From the NCBI GenBank assembly GCA_022564385.1, contig JADFLN010000049.1:1-10055 (forward strand): a DNA stretch of 10,055 nt. The letters run 5' to 3'. A program made the translations under genes and the position numbers. The stretch's first letter is position 1, and each line of letters starts with the position of its first letter. The DNA comes from Nitrososphaerota archaeon. GTDB lineage: Archaea; Thermoproteota; Nitrososphaeria; Nitrososphaerales; Nitrosopumilaceae. The notes beneath the pieces are model-generated. The model saw only the letters and a program-made list of their open reading frames with translations. It made no database searches and was not told where the DNA came from. This document shows, piece after piece, positions 1 to 6,797 of this stretch.

Positions 1-24
1 TGTTACTATCTTCGTTGAATGCAT
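1..24 (-). CDS. possible start of next operon gene (partial)
   Basis: An ATG read on the minus strand at 24-22 opens a frame (M-H-S-T-K-I-V-T) that runs off the left edge without a stop. It lies 5 nt beyond the tyrA stop codon, the same tight spacing seen at the other junctions of this operon, so a fourth gene may begin here. Only eight codons are visible, so no function can be proposed and chance is a real alternative. Confidence 0.3.
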
Positions 25-29
25 CTCTG

Positions 30-884
30 CTATTTTTCAACAACTTTTGCCATTTTTGTAAGTTTTTTGTAGGATTCCTTGGTGTCGGAATGCTTGGCAA
101 GTTTCTCTTGAACATCTTTGATGTAACTAATTACCTCTTCTGTCTTTGATTCTTGAACCGCAGTTAGTAATCTTCCAACATCTTTCCATAGTTCTTCAGC
201 ATATCTTCGAATCTCTGGATTTGCAATAATTGTTTCAATTAGTTCTGGAGATTCAGTCATTATACTTTCTGCTAATATCTTTTGCATTCTAAAAGTAGTT
301 CCTGACATTTTTTCTGTTAGGTGTGTCTTTTCATCTTTTGAGATTATTTTTGCAAAAACAAGATTAACTAAATGAGTTAATCCTAAAATTACTGCAATCT
401 TTTTGTCATGTTCTATTGCATCAATTGTAACAAAGTTTGCTCCTTCAAATAATGATTTTGCAACCGTTAATTCCATTTTTGCATCTTTGATTGGAATTGA
501 AATTATATTTTGACCTTTGATCGTTTTTATTCCTGGACCGAACATTGGATGGATACAAATTGGATTGATCTTATCTGGCATTTTTGATAATGCCCCTGCA
601 ACTTTAGATTTTTCAGATGAAATATCAATGAGATATGTTCCTCTTTTCATCTCTTTTGCAATTAATCTGATAATTTCCGGTGTTCTTCTTGTAGGAGTAC
701 ACAAAACAACGTAATCTGCTTTTAAAATTGCTCCAACTAAAGAGCTTCCTTGTATGACCTCTTTTCCTGAAAATTTGTTTTCTGAATCATATCCTGTTAC
801 TTCAAAATTTTTACTTGCAAAATATTTTATGAACCATTGTCCCATTTGGCCACCCGCACCGATGACTGTAAGTTTTTTCTTCAT
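30..884 (-). CDS. tyrA: prephenate/arogenate dehydrogenase (TyrA)
   Basis: This 284-residue protein should catalyse NAD(P)-dependent oxidative decarboxylation of prephenate (or arogenate) toward tyrosine in the cytosol. A Rossmann nucleotide-binding motif GAGGQMG is at residues 9-15, and an acidic residue (D33) at the end of the second beta strand suggests NAD rather than NADP. The segment around IHPMFGPG (111-118) carries the catalytic-type histidine H112. EHD at 158-160 and the arginine in TTFRM (R199) match the conserved C-terminal helical domain of E. coli TyrA, where the equivalent Arg binds prephenate. Unlike E. coli TyrA it has no fused chorismate mutase; that domain is on the neighbouring gene. 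Its ATG overlaps the upstream stop by 4 nt (ATGA), which implies translational coupling. Family assignment is firm, but substrate preference (prephenate or arogenate) cannot be read from the sequence. Confidence 0.93.
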   Translation of the reverse strand: MKKKLTVIGAGGQMGQWFIKYFASKNFEVTGYDSENKFSGKEVIQGSSLVGAILKADYVVLCTPTRRTPEIIRLIAKEMKRGTYLIDISSEKSKVAGALSKMPDKINPICIHPMFGPGIKTIKGQNIISIPIKDAKMELTVAKSLFEGANFVTIDAIEHDKKIAVILGLTHLVNLVFAKIISKDEKTHLTEKMSGTTFRMQKILAESIMTESPELIETIIANPEIRRYAEELWKDVGRLLTAVQESKTEEVISYIKDVQEKLAKHSDTKESYKKLTKMAKVVEK

Positions 885-2251
885 TGCATCTCCCTCATGA
901 TATCTTTTAGTATATTCATTCCGTTAATTAGTATTTTTTCATCTTGACATGCAGAAATCCTGATGAAATTTTTGTAATCTCCAAATCCTTCTCCTGGTGC
1001 TATTGCCAAACCCTTCTCAAGTGCACTATTTGCAAATTGCACACTATCAAAACCATCTTGCTTAACCCGTGCAAAAAGGTACATGGCTCCATCTGGTATA
1101 TCAAAATCTAATCCAATCTCTTTTGCTTTTTGTGTCAACACATCTAGTCTACTTTGAACTGTATTAGTATTGTTGGATGTATCTGCATCAAGTGCTTTCA
1201 TTGCTACATATTGAATCGGTTCTGAGACATTTGTTAGGCACAATGCCTGTAATTTTGCCATTTTTTCAATAATTTTTGTATCAGCTATTCCATATCCAAT
1301 TCTAAATCCTGTCATAGCATGGGATTTTGAAAATGATTGAGTTACTATGCTTTTTTCATAATTGTAACTTAGAATGCTTTTCCAATTGCTTTTTGAATAT
1401 TGTGAATAGATCTCATCGCTTAACACAAAGAGGTTATTTTTTCTAGATATATCCACTATATCGTCTTGCAATTTCTCAGGAAGAATCTTTCCTGTAGGAT
1501 TGTTTGGATAGTTAAGTACAATCATTTTTGTGTTTGAATTAATTATATTTTCAATCTGCTCTAGAGCTGGTTCCCACTTGTCTTCTAAAGTTGTATTGAT
1601 GGTTCTAACTTTGATTCCAGCATTTAATGCACAGTCTTTGTATGCCGGCCATGCGGGTTCTATCACAATCATTTCATCTCCTGGATTAAGAAGTGTTGTT
1701 ATTGCAGTAAAAATTGAAAATCTTGCACCCGGACTAACTATTATATTTTCTTGTGTAACATTTGCGTTGAATTTAATAGATATGTGTTTTGCAAGTGCTT
1801 CTCTAAATACTGGTATTCCTTTTGCTTGACCATACTTCAGAAACCCTTTATCAAACACTTCTGCTAATGCATTTTTTACTATGGGTGGTGGTAAAAAATC
1901 TAGTTCCCCAACTTCCATGTGAATAATTTTCCTTCCTTGTTGTTCAAGTGATTTTGCTTTTAAGAAAATAGACAGATGTGTCTCTTTGTTATCTGATTGA
2001 ACCTTTACTGATTCATTTAAGAGAAAATTCAAATATTTTGTTGCAATTGTTTCATCAAGTTCAATATTCTTGCATAGTGATATTACTTTTCCACGTAAGT
2101 TATCTTCTCGTAATTCATCAATTACCACTTTACCAATATTCTTTTTGACTTCTCCAATCTCTTTTGCAATTTCTGTTCTAGTTTTTAGTAATTTTATCAT
2201 TTCCAGAGTAACTCCATCCATCTTACTTCGAAGCTTGTTGATATCTGACAT
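881..2251 (-). CDS. AroQ chorismate mutase fused to class I aminotransferase
   Basis: This bifunctional protein has 456 residues from the chosen ATG. Residues 1-85 form an AroQ-type chorismate mutase domain (chorismate to prephenate). R8, R25, K36, D45, R48, E49, S81 and Q85 line up gap-free, at a constant offset of 3, with E. coli active-site residues R11, R28, K39, D48, R51, E52, S84 and Q88. From about residue 95 it is a fold-type I PLP aminotransferase: NPTG at 251-254, SDEIY with D279, the PLP lysine K309 in SFSKSHAMTGFR, R317, and R431 in FIRIS for the substrate carboxylate. It presumably transaminates prephenate or an aromatic keto acid; which one is not visible. The start at 2251 lies 4 nt after the aroC stop. 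An in-frame ATG at 2293 would add 14 residues but overlap aroC by 38 nt and extend past the normal AroQ N-terminus, so I disfavour it. Confidence 0.92.
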   Translation of the reverse strand: MSDINKLRSKMDGVTLEMIKLLKTRTEIAKEIGEVKKNIGKVVIDELREDNLRGKVISLCKNIELDETIATKYLNFLLNESVKVQSDNKETHLSIFLKAKSLEQQGRKIIHMEVGELDFLPPPIVKNALAEVFDKGFLKYGQAKGIPVFREALAKHISIKFNANVTQENIIVSPGARFSIFTAITTLLNPGDEMIVIEPAWPAYKDCALNAGIKVRTINTTLEDKWEPALEQIENIINSNTKMIVLNYPNNPTGKILPEKLQDDIVDISRKNNLFVLSDEIYSQYSKSNWKSILSYNYEKSIVTQSFSKSHAMTGFRIGYGIADTKIIEKMAKLQALCLTNVSEPIQYVAMKALDADTSNNTNTVQSRLDVLTQKAKEIGLDFDIPDGAMYLFARVKQDGFDSVQFANSALEKGLAIAPGEGFGDYKNFIRISACQDEKILINGMNILKDIMREMQ

Positions 2252-2255
2252 TTTC

Positions 2256-3353
2256 TTACAAAACAGGCTTAATTGTTCCTGAAAGGAGTGCATGATCTGC
2301 TAGGGTTAAAGCTACCAGTGAGTCTACTATTGGTGGTGCTCTAGGTACAACACATGGGTCGTGCCTTCCTTTAATTTGAAGAATTGTTTCTTTTTTAGTT
2401 TTAATATCTACCGTGGTCTGTTTTTGTGAAATTGATGATACTGGTTTGAATGCTATTCTTATAGTAATTGGCATTCCATTTGAAATACCTCCAAGAATTC
2501 CACCAGAATTGTTTGTCCTTGTTACTATCTTTCCTTTCTTAATAGTATACAGGTCATTATTTTCAGAACCATAAAGTTCAGAACCAGCAAATCCTGAACC
2601 AAATTCAATTCCTTTAACAGATGGAATTGAAAAAATTGCTTTACTCAAATCTGATTCTAGTGAACTAAAAATTGGTTCTCCTAATCCTACTGGAACATTT
2701 GTTGTAATTGATTCAATTATTCCACCCAGAGAGTCTCCTTTCTTTCTTGCATCTAAAATACTTACTCTCATCTTTCTTGCAGTTTTATTTTCAGGACATC
2801 TTACTTCATTTTTATAAATTGAATTAATCATTTTTTTATTAAAATTTCTCTCCATCTTTATTTTTCCAATTTGTGATGTGTATGAATTTGTTTCAATTCC
2901 TAAAGTTACTTTAAGTAATTTTCTTGCAATAGCTCCACCCATTACATGTGTTGCAGTTAATCTTCCAGAGAATCTTCCCCCACCCCTATAATCATTAAAA
3001 TGATTATATTTTATCATCGCAGGATAATCTGAATGTCCTGGCCTTAGTTTTGTTTTCAAAGTTTCATAATCTTTTGATTTTTGATCACTGTTCCAAATCA
3101 GCATAGTTATGGGGGCACCTGTAGTATATCCCCTAAAAACTCCTGAGATAATTTCAACAACATCGTTTTCTTTTCTTTGAGTAGAAATAATATTTTGACC
3201 TGGTCTTCTTAGGTTAAACATCGTTTGAATTTCTTTGTCATCAATTTCTAATCCTGAAGGACAACCATCTAATACTGCACCAATAGCTATTCCATGGCTT
3301 TCACCAAAACTTGTTAAAACAAGCTGCTGACCAATAGAACTTCCAGGCAACAT
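2256..3353 (-). CDS. aroC: chorismate synthase
   Basis: This 365-residue enzyme is the last step of the shikimate pathway, converting EPSP to chorismate with reduced FMN. It has the expected length for the family. Signature 1 is intact at FGESHG (16-21) followed by a DGCPSG stretch, giving catalytic His H20. RPGQ is at 50-53, RPGHSD carries the second catalytic-type His H107, and DYRGGGRFSGR covers 121-131. NNSGGILGGISNG (281-293) and RHDPCVVPRAPP (330-341) complete the FMN/substrate site. The ATG at 3353 fits the usual family N-terminus, which begins a few residues before the GESHG motif. It is the promoter-proximal gene of a three-gene operon; a TATA-like element 24 nt upstream suggests a leaderless mRNA. 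Its stop is 4 nt before the mutase-aminotransferase start. Confidence 0.96.
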   Translation of the reverse strand: MLPGSSIGQQLVLTSFGESHGIAIGAVLDGCPSGLEIDDKEIQTMFNLRRPGQNIISTQRKENDVVEIISGVFRGYTTGAPITMLIWNSDQKSKDYETLKTKLRPGHSDYPAMIKYNHFNDYRGGGRFSGRLTATHVMGGAIARKLLKVTLGIETNSYTSQIGKIKMERNFNKKMINSIYKNEVRCPENKTARKMRVSILDARKKGDSLGGIIESITTNVPVGLGEPIFSSLESDLSKAIFSIPSVKGIEFGSGFAGSELYGSENNDLYTIKKGKIVTRTNNSGGILGGISNGMPITIRIAFKPVSSISQKQTTVDIKTKKETILQIKGRHDPCVVPRAPPIVDSLVALTLADHALLSGTIKPVL

Positions 3354-3372
3354 ACTATCAAAACTAAATGAT

Positions 3373-3381
3373 GTTTATAAT
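3373..3381 (-). promoter_or_regulatory. TATA-like box for the aroC operon
   Basis: The minus strand reads ATTATAAAC, centred about 24 nt before the aroC ATG. With the usual archaeal spacing of about 25 nt from TATA box to transcription start, the mRNA would begin at or next to the start codon (leaderless). No Shine-Dalgarno sequence is visible before aroC, which agrees with this. Confidence 0.5.
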
Positions 3382-3526
3382 CGTGCCCCAGAACCTGCAA
3401 ATAGAACTAATATCAAGAAAAACAGCACAATTTTTTCTGTTTTTGAATTGCCCTGTTCGAAGAAAGTTACATTATGGTGGTTATAAGAAACATACATGTC
3501 TAATATTTGAGCGTATTCAAACATTA

Positions 3527-3536
3527 GAAAAATAAA
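3527..3536 (+). promoter_or_regulatory. TATA-like box for the 77-residue gene at 3558
   Basis: An A/T-rich element (AAAAATAAAG) is centred about 26 nt before the ATG at 3558, the spacing expected for a leaderless archaeal transcript. There is no clear Shine-Dalgarno sequence. The call rests on spacing and composition only. Confidence 0.4.
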
Positions 3537-3557
3537 GGACTGATACTGTATCATACC

Positions 3558-3791
3558 ATGACTCAAATTTCAAATGAAGATCGTGAAAGAATTAAACTAT
3601 TGCGACTTATTTCAGACACTAAACATGAATTTAAAAAACTCTCTCTGGAACAATTAAAACGTTTAGAGGAACTAGTTGAAAAAAAAGATTATAGTCATGA
3701 CAAAAAAGCCCATAAATCAAAAGTAAAATTACTTAGAAAAATCAATGTTAGGATTTATGAATTAACAGAAGGAAGAAGTATCTGGGGCTAA
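3558..3791 (+). CDS. small basic helical protein, unknown function
   Basis: This 77-residue protein starts at an ATG. I do not recognise a family. It is rich in Lys, Arg, Glu and Leu, and the pattern between about residues 5 and 45 (for example KKLSLEQLKRLEELVEKK at 26-43) predicts charged amphipathic helices. A second basic segment, KKAHKSKVKLLRKINVRIYELTEG, follows. It has no membrane segment, signal peptide or cysteine. The net positive charge would allow nucleic-acid or ribosome binding, but that is inference. It is divergent from aroC and 43 nt upstream of the thioredoxin-domain gene on the same strand, so the two may share a transcript. Length, codon use and a well-placed TATA-like element support a real gene. 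Confidence 0.7.
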   Translation: MTQISNEDRERIKLLRLISDTKHEFKKLSLEQLKRLEELVEKKDYSHDKKAHKSKVKLLRKINVRIYELTEGRSIWG

Positions 3792-3805
3792 CCCCACTAA
3801 TTAAG

Positions 3806-3815
3806 TACAAATATT
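3806..3815 (+). promoter_or_regulatory. weak TATA-like element before the thioredoxin-domain gene
   Basis: TACAAATATT is centred about 25 nt before the ATG at 3835. It is a poor match to an archaeal TATA box but is in the leaderless position seen elsewhere in the window. The alternative is that the gene is cotranscribed with the 77-residue gene 43 nt upstream. Confidence 0.28.
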
Positions 3816-3834
3816 CTAACGATTTTAATTAACT

Positions 3835-5862
3835 ATGGCCGAAAACAGTCTCATTAATGAAACCAGTCCATACTTGCTTCAGCATGCACATAATCCTGTT
3901 GATTGGTATGCCTGGAATGATGAAACATTAAAAAAAGCAAAAGATGAAAACAAGCCAATTTTTTTGAGTATTGGATATAGCTCATGTCACTGGTGTCATG
4001 TAATGGCACATGAATCATTTGAAAATGAAGATGTTGCAAAATTTATGAACGAGAATTTTGTAAACATAAAGGTTGACCGAGAAGAAAGACCTGATATTGA
4101 TGATATTTATCAAAAAGTCTGTCAGATAGCAACAGGTCAAGGCGGATGGCCCTTGAGTATTTTTCTTACTCCAGATCAAAAACCATTCTATATTGGAACT
4201 TATTTTCCTGTTTTGGATTCTTATGGGCGTAAAGGCTTTGGAAGCATTTGCAGACAGCTTTCACAAGCATGGAAAGAAAAACCAAAAGACGTTGAAAAAT
4301 CTGCTGAAAGTTTTCTTGATGCACTACATAAAACTGAAACTCTCAAAACTCCTTCAAAATTAGAACGAATTATACTTGATGAGGCTGCCATGAATTTGTT
4401 TCAATTAGGTGATTCAAGTTATGGTGGATTTGGTTCTGCTCCCAAGTTTCCTAATGCTGCAAATGTTTCGTTTTTGTTTCGTTATGCTAAACTTTCAGGT
4501 CTCTCAAAATTCAATGAATTTGCGCTTAAAACTCTTAACAAAATGGCAAAGGGTGGAATTTTTGATCAAATTGGAGGTGGTTTTCATAGATATTCTACTG
4601 ATGCAAAGTGGTTGGTTCCTCATTTTGAAAAAATGCTTTATGATAATGCCTTAATTCCTGTAAACTATGCAGAAGCATATCAAATTACAAAAGACCCTTT
4701 TTATCTTGATGTATTACAAAAAACACTTTATTTTGTTCTACGTGAAATGACGTTATCAAATGGTGGAGTTTATTCTGCATATGATGCAGACTCTGAAGGA
4801 ATAGAGGGAAAATTCTACGTTTGGAAGAAAAATGAAATAAAAGAAATTCTTGGTAGTGACGCTGATCTTTTTTGTCTTTACTATGATGTTACTGATGGGG
4901 GAAATTGGGAGGGGAATAACATTCTTTGTAACAATCTAAATATTTCTTCTGTTGCTTTCAATTTTGGAATCACAGAAGAGAGTGTTCGTAAGATTTTAAA
5001 ATCATGCTCTGAAAAATTATTAAAAGTTCGTTCAATGAGAGTTATGCCCGGTTTGGATGATAAGATTTTAGTTTCATGGAATTCATTGATGATTACTGCA
5101 TTTGCGAAAGGCTATCGTGTAACTAATGATCCAAAGTATCTAAATGCTGCAAAAAACTGTATTACCTTCATCGAAAATAATCTTTTTGTAGATGGTAAAC
5201 TATTACGAACTTACAAAAATGGAACTGCAAAAATTAATGGATTTCTTGAAGATTATTCATATTTTGCTAATGCATTATTGGATGTATTTGAGATTGAACC
5301 TGAACCGAAATATCTCAAGTTAGCTTTGAAACTTGGTCGTCATTTAATAAATCACTTTTGGGATTCTGAGAATAACAGCTTTTTTATGACTTCAGATGAT
5401 CATGAAAAATTAATCGTTAGACCAAAAAGTAATTATGATTTGTCTTTACCTTCTGGAAATTCTGTTTCTGCTTTTGTTATGCTTAGATTGTATCATATGT
5501 CTCAAGAGCAAAATTTTCTCGCGATTACCACAAAAATTCTAGAATCTCAGGCACAAATGGCAGCAGAAAATCCATTTGGATTTGGATATTTACTTAATAC
5601 AATTTCTATATATTTACAAAAACCTATGGAGATCACCATTATCAACCCAGAAAATTCTGAGATTTGTAAATCTCTTTTGACAAACTATTTACCTAATTCC
5701 TTTATAGTTACAGTTCAAAGTTCTACTCAGTTAGAAAATTTATCTGAGTATCCTTTCTTTACTGGAAAAATTTTTGGAGATAAAACTTCTGTTTTTGTTT
5801 GTAAGGATTTTTCTTGTTCTTTACCATTACATACAATTGATGAGATAAATTCACACCTTTAG
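3835..5862 (+). CDS. YyaL/SPATA20-type thioredoxin-domain protein (DUF255)
   Basis: This 675-residue protein is full length for the YyaL/spermatogenesis-associated protein 20 family. The N-terminal thioredoxin-like domain shows the family signature NETSPYLLQHAHNPVDWY (8-25), the redox-type motif C51-H-W-C54, VDREERPDID (80-89) and GGWP (103-106), where P106 is in the cis-proline position. The rest resembles an alpha/alpha barrel of the glycosidase or N-acylglucosamine epimerase type, with conserved stretches such as GGFGSAPKFPN (197-207), FDQIGGGFHRYSTD (243-256), HFEKMLYDNAL (263-273) and YDADSEG (316-322). It has no signal peptide, so it is cytosolic. The molecular activity of the family is not well defined; a disulfide or sugar-related role is only inference. 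It ends 1 nt past the stop of the convergent minus-strand gene and is followed by an oligo-T tract. Confidence 0.93.
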   Translation: MAENSLINETSPYLLQHAHNPVDWYAWNDETLKKAKDENKPIFLSIGYSSCHWCHVMAHESFENEDVAKFMNENFVNIKVDREERPDIDDIYQKVCQIATGQGGWPLSIFLTPDQKPFYIGTYFPVLDSYGRKGFGSICRQLSQAWKEKPKDVEKSAESFLDALHKTETLKTPSKLERIILDEAAMNLFQLGDSSYGGFGSAPKFPNAANVSFLFRYAKLSGLSKFNEFALKTLNKMAKGGIFDQIGGGFHRYSTDAKWLVPHFEKMLYDNALIPVNYAEAYQITKDPFYLDVLQKTLYFVLREMTLSNGGVYSAYDADSEGIEGKFYVWKKNEIKEILGSDADLFCLYYDVTDGGNWEGNNILCNNLNISSVAFNFGITEESVRKILKSCSEKLLKVRSMRVMPGLDDKILVSWNSLMITAFAKGYRVTNDPKYLNAAKNCITFIENNLFVDGKLLRTYKNGTAKINGFLEDYSYFANALLDVFEIEPEPKYLKLALKLGRHLINHFWDSENNSFFMTSDDHEKLIVRPKSNYDLSLPSGNSVSAFVMLRLYHMSQEQNFLAITTKILESQAQMAAENPFGFGYLLNTISIYLQKPMEITIINPENSEICKSLLTNYLPNSFIVTVQSSTQLENLSEYPFFTGKIFGDKTSVFVCKDFSCSLPLHTIDEINSHL

Positions 5863-6236
5863 ATTTTTTTTAAATCTACTTCAATTATATTTCCAACTTG
5901 AGGTCTTCCCATACTGGCATATCTTGATTTTGGCATTGTTATTGTGATTTGTGTTTGTTGATATGTTTTGATGTTGATCGTTGGTTGAGCTTGTAATATT
6001 GCTTCAAGTAATGGCATAACCTGCTCTTTGGTTTCAGAATCAAGCTTTTTTGAAACACTTTCTATGATCATTTGTTTCTGTGAAATTGGTTCAGTTGAAA
6101 CATTTTCAATTAATGTCAATTGAACCATTTGCATGTTATCCACTATCTGTGTAATTTTAAATTCATTGGTTTCTGACAATATTATCTTTAATTTTCTTGA
6201 TGATTTATCTTTAACGAATTGAGAAATATAGTGCAA
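5859..6236 (-). CDS. soluble part of a probable membrane-anchored protein, frameshifted
   Basis: The frame encodes up to 125 residues and is open from a TTG at 6236 to a TAA at 5861-5859. I do not recognise the family. It starts with a basic stretch (KDKSSRKLK) and alternates beta-like segments (LKIILSETNEFKITQIVDN, MVQLTLIENV) with a helical middle and a beta-rich C-terminus (TINIKTYQQTQITITMP). It has no ATG near its N-terminus. The TTG lies inside another ORF (6211-6303), in a different frame, which encodes a classic membrane anchor. Removing one T at 6212-6214 would join the anchor to KDKSSRKLK in one 147-residue protein with the positive-inside pattern expected after a transmembrane helix. 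I therefore read this as the C-terminal part of a frameshifted gene; if the sequence is correct, TTG at 6236 or 6179 is the fallback start. It overlaps the convergent gene by 4 nt. Confidence 0.6.
   Translation of the reverse strand: MHYISQFVKDKSSRKLKIILSETNEFKITQIVDNMQMVQLTLIENVSTEPISQKQMIIESVSKKLDSETKEQVMPLLEAILQAQPTINIKTYQQTQITITMPKSRYASMGRPQVGNIIEVDLKKI
5863..5872 (+). terminator. oligo-T terminator after the thioredoxin-domain gene
   Basis: Eight consecutive T residues (5864-5871) directly follow the plus-strand stop codon, as expected for an archaeal oligo-T terminator. The T-run is flanked by AGATTT and AAATCT, a 6-bp inverted repeat at 5861-5877. It lies inside the last codons of the convergent minus-strand gene. 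Confidence 0.45.
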
Positions 6237-6303
6237 ATGCAGCTATTGCCACAGCTGATGTCACTCCTAATCCAAAGATGATTTTACTTCCATCTACATT
6301 CAT
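6211..6303 (-). CDS. 30-residue membrane-anchor ORF, probable N-terminus of the split gene
   Basis: An ATG at 6303 opens a 30-codon frame ending in TAA. The product has a short polar start (MNVDGSK), then an unbroken hydrophobic helix from about residue 8 to 28 (IIFGLGVTSAVAIAAFALYF), then Ser-Ile-Arg and the stop. It is a textbook single transmembrane anchor without a soluble domain. The stop falls exactly where the +1 frame continues with a basic soluble segment, so it is probably the first exon-like piece of the protein continued in 5859-6236, broken by one extra base. An independent micro-membrane-protein is the alternative. A TATA-like element 26 nt before this ATG supports it as the true translation start of the locus. 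Confidence 0.55.
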   Translation of the reverse strand: MNVDGSKIIFGLGVTSAVAIAAFALYFSIR

Positions 6304-6324
6304 AGTTTTTTGTATTTATTAATG

Positions 6325-6333
6325 CAATTAAAC
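6325..6333 (-). promoter_or_regulatory. TATA-like element before the split membrane-anchor gene
   Basis: The minus strand reads GTTTAATTG, centred about 26 nt before the ATG at 6303. A second A/T element (TTAATAAATA, about 6313-6322) is a better TATA match but is only about 15 nt from the ATG, too close for a leaderless start. Which one is used cannot be decided from sequence. Confidence 0.3.
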
Positions 6334-6426
6334 TGTAACCAATTTTTTATTTTTTAAAAACTATCTTAATAGTAATTTTTACGTGTATAATGGAAAATCC
6401 ATAATTTCTATTATTATAACTCTTCA

Positions 6427-6441
6427 ATAAAAAATAATAAA
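6427..6441 (-). terminator. oligo-T tract after the 115-residue gene
   Basis: Directly after the TAA of the minus-strand 115-residue gene the minus strand reads TTTATTATTTTTTATT, with a run of six T. This is a typical archaeal intrinsic termination signal and separates the gene from the split gene downstream on the same strand. Confidence 0.45.
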
Positions 6442-6789
6442 TTATGAATTATTTTCTGTCAAATTTCGTTCAGGCTCGTTTTCTGATTTCTTTTCATTGA
6501 TTTGCAGCTTAGATGATGCAAGTATAGATTTTTTGATTAGAGGTGCCCGCTCTTTTATTATGTGATTAAATTCTTGCATATCTTCTAAACTTGGTGTTTG
6601 TTGTTGGTTCTGATATGCTTGCAAAAATCCAGAATAGACACATCCTGTGATGATTCCAAATGTTGTATCTGGAACAGATTCTATCTCTGGCACAAAATTC
6701 TCTGCAATTTGTTTATATGATTCTGATTCACTAATGTAATAATCAATTAAACTATCAATGAAATCCTTATTCTCTTTAGAAATTACCAT
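6442..6789 (-). CDS. 115-residue acidic helical protein, unknown function
   Basis: This cytosolic protein starts at an ATG. I do not recognise the family. Residues 5-35 (NKDFIDSLIDYYISESESYKQ and on) look helical and acidic. A small Gly/Ala-type segment, TTFGIITGCVYSGFLQAYQ (42-60), is followed by a Gln-rich turn (QNQQQ) and another helix (SLEDMQEFNHIIKERAPLIKKS). The last 20 residues are polar and probably disordered. It has one cysteine (C50) and no convincing membrane span. It is the only gene here with a good Shine-Dalgarno-like sequence (GGAG, 8 nt before ATG), yet a TATA-like element also sits 26 nt upstream, which would make the mRNA leaderless. It is divergent from the 152-residue gene across a 74-bp spacer and is followed by an oligo-T tract. 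Confidence 0.75.
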   Translation of the reverse strand: MVISKENKDFIDSLIDYYISESESYKQIAENFVPEIESVPDTTFGIITGCVYSGFLQAYQNQQQTPSLEDMQEFNHIIKERAPLIKKSILASSKLQINEKKSENEPERNLTENNS

Positions 6790-6797
6790 GACTTTTT

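Noticed and set aside
1530..2282. Plus-strand open frames opposite the mutase-aminotransferase gene (1530-1829, 2070-2282)
   Set aside because: They lie antisense to strongly conserved coding sequence and show no domain pattern of their own.
3375..3566. Minus-strand 63-codon frame with a hydrophobic C-terminus upstream of aroC
   Set aside because: It overlaps the start of the divergent 77-residue gene, its stop lies in the presumed aroC TATA box, and A/T-rich DNA readily encodes hydrophobic runs by chance. Kept only as a low-interest observation.
4409..4654. Alternative plus-strand frame inside the thioredoxin-domain gene
   Set aside because: It overlaps conserved family motifs in the main frame; its product is a Met/Leu/Phe-rich artefact.
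5861..5877. Perfect 6-bp palindrome AGATTT...AAATCT as a possible regulatory operator
   Set aside because: It lies at the convergent gene ends and coincides with the T-run, so it is better explained as a terminator or chance.
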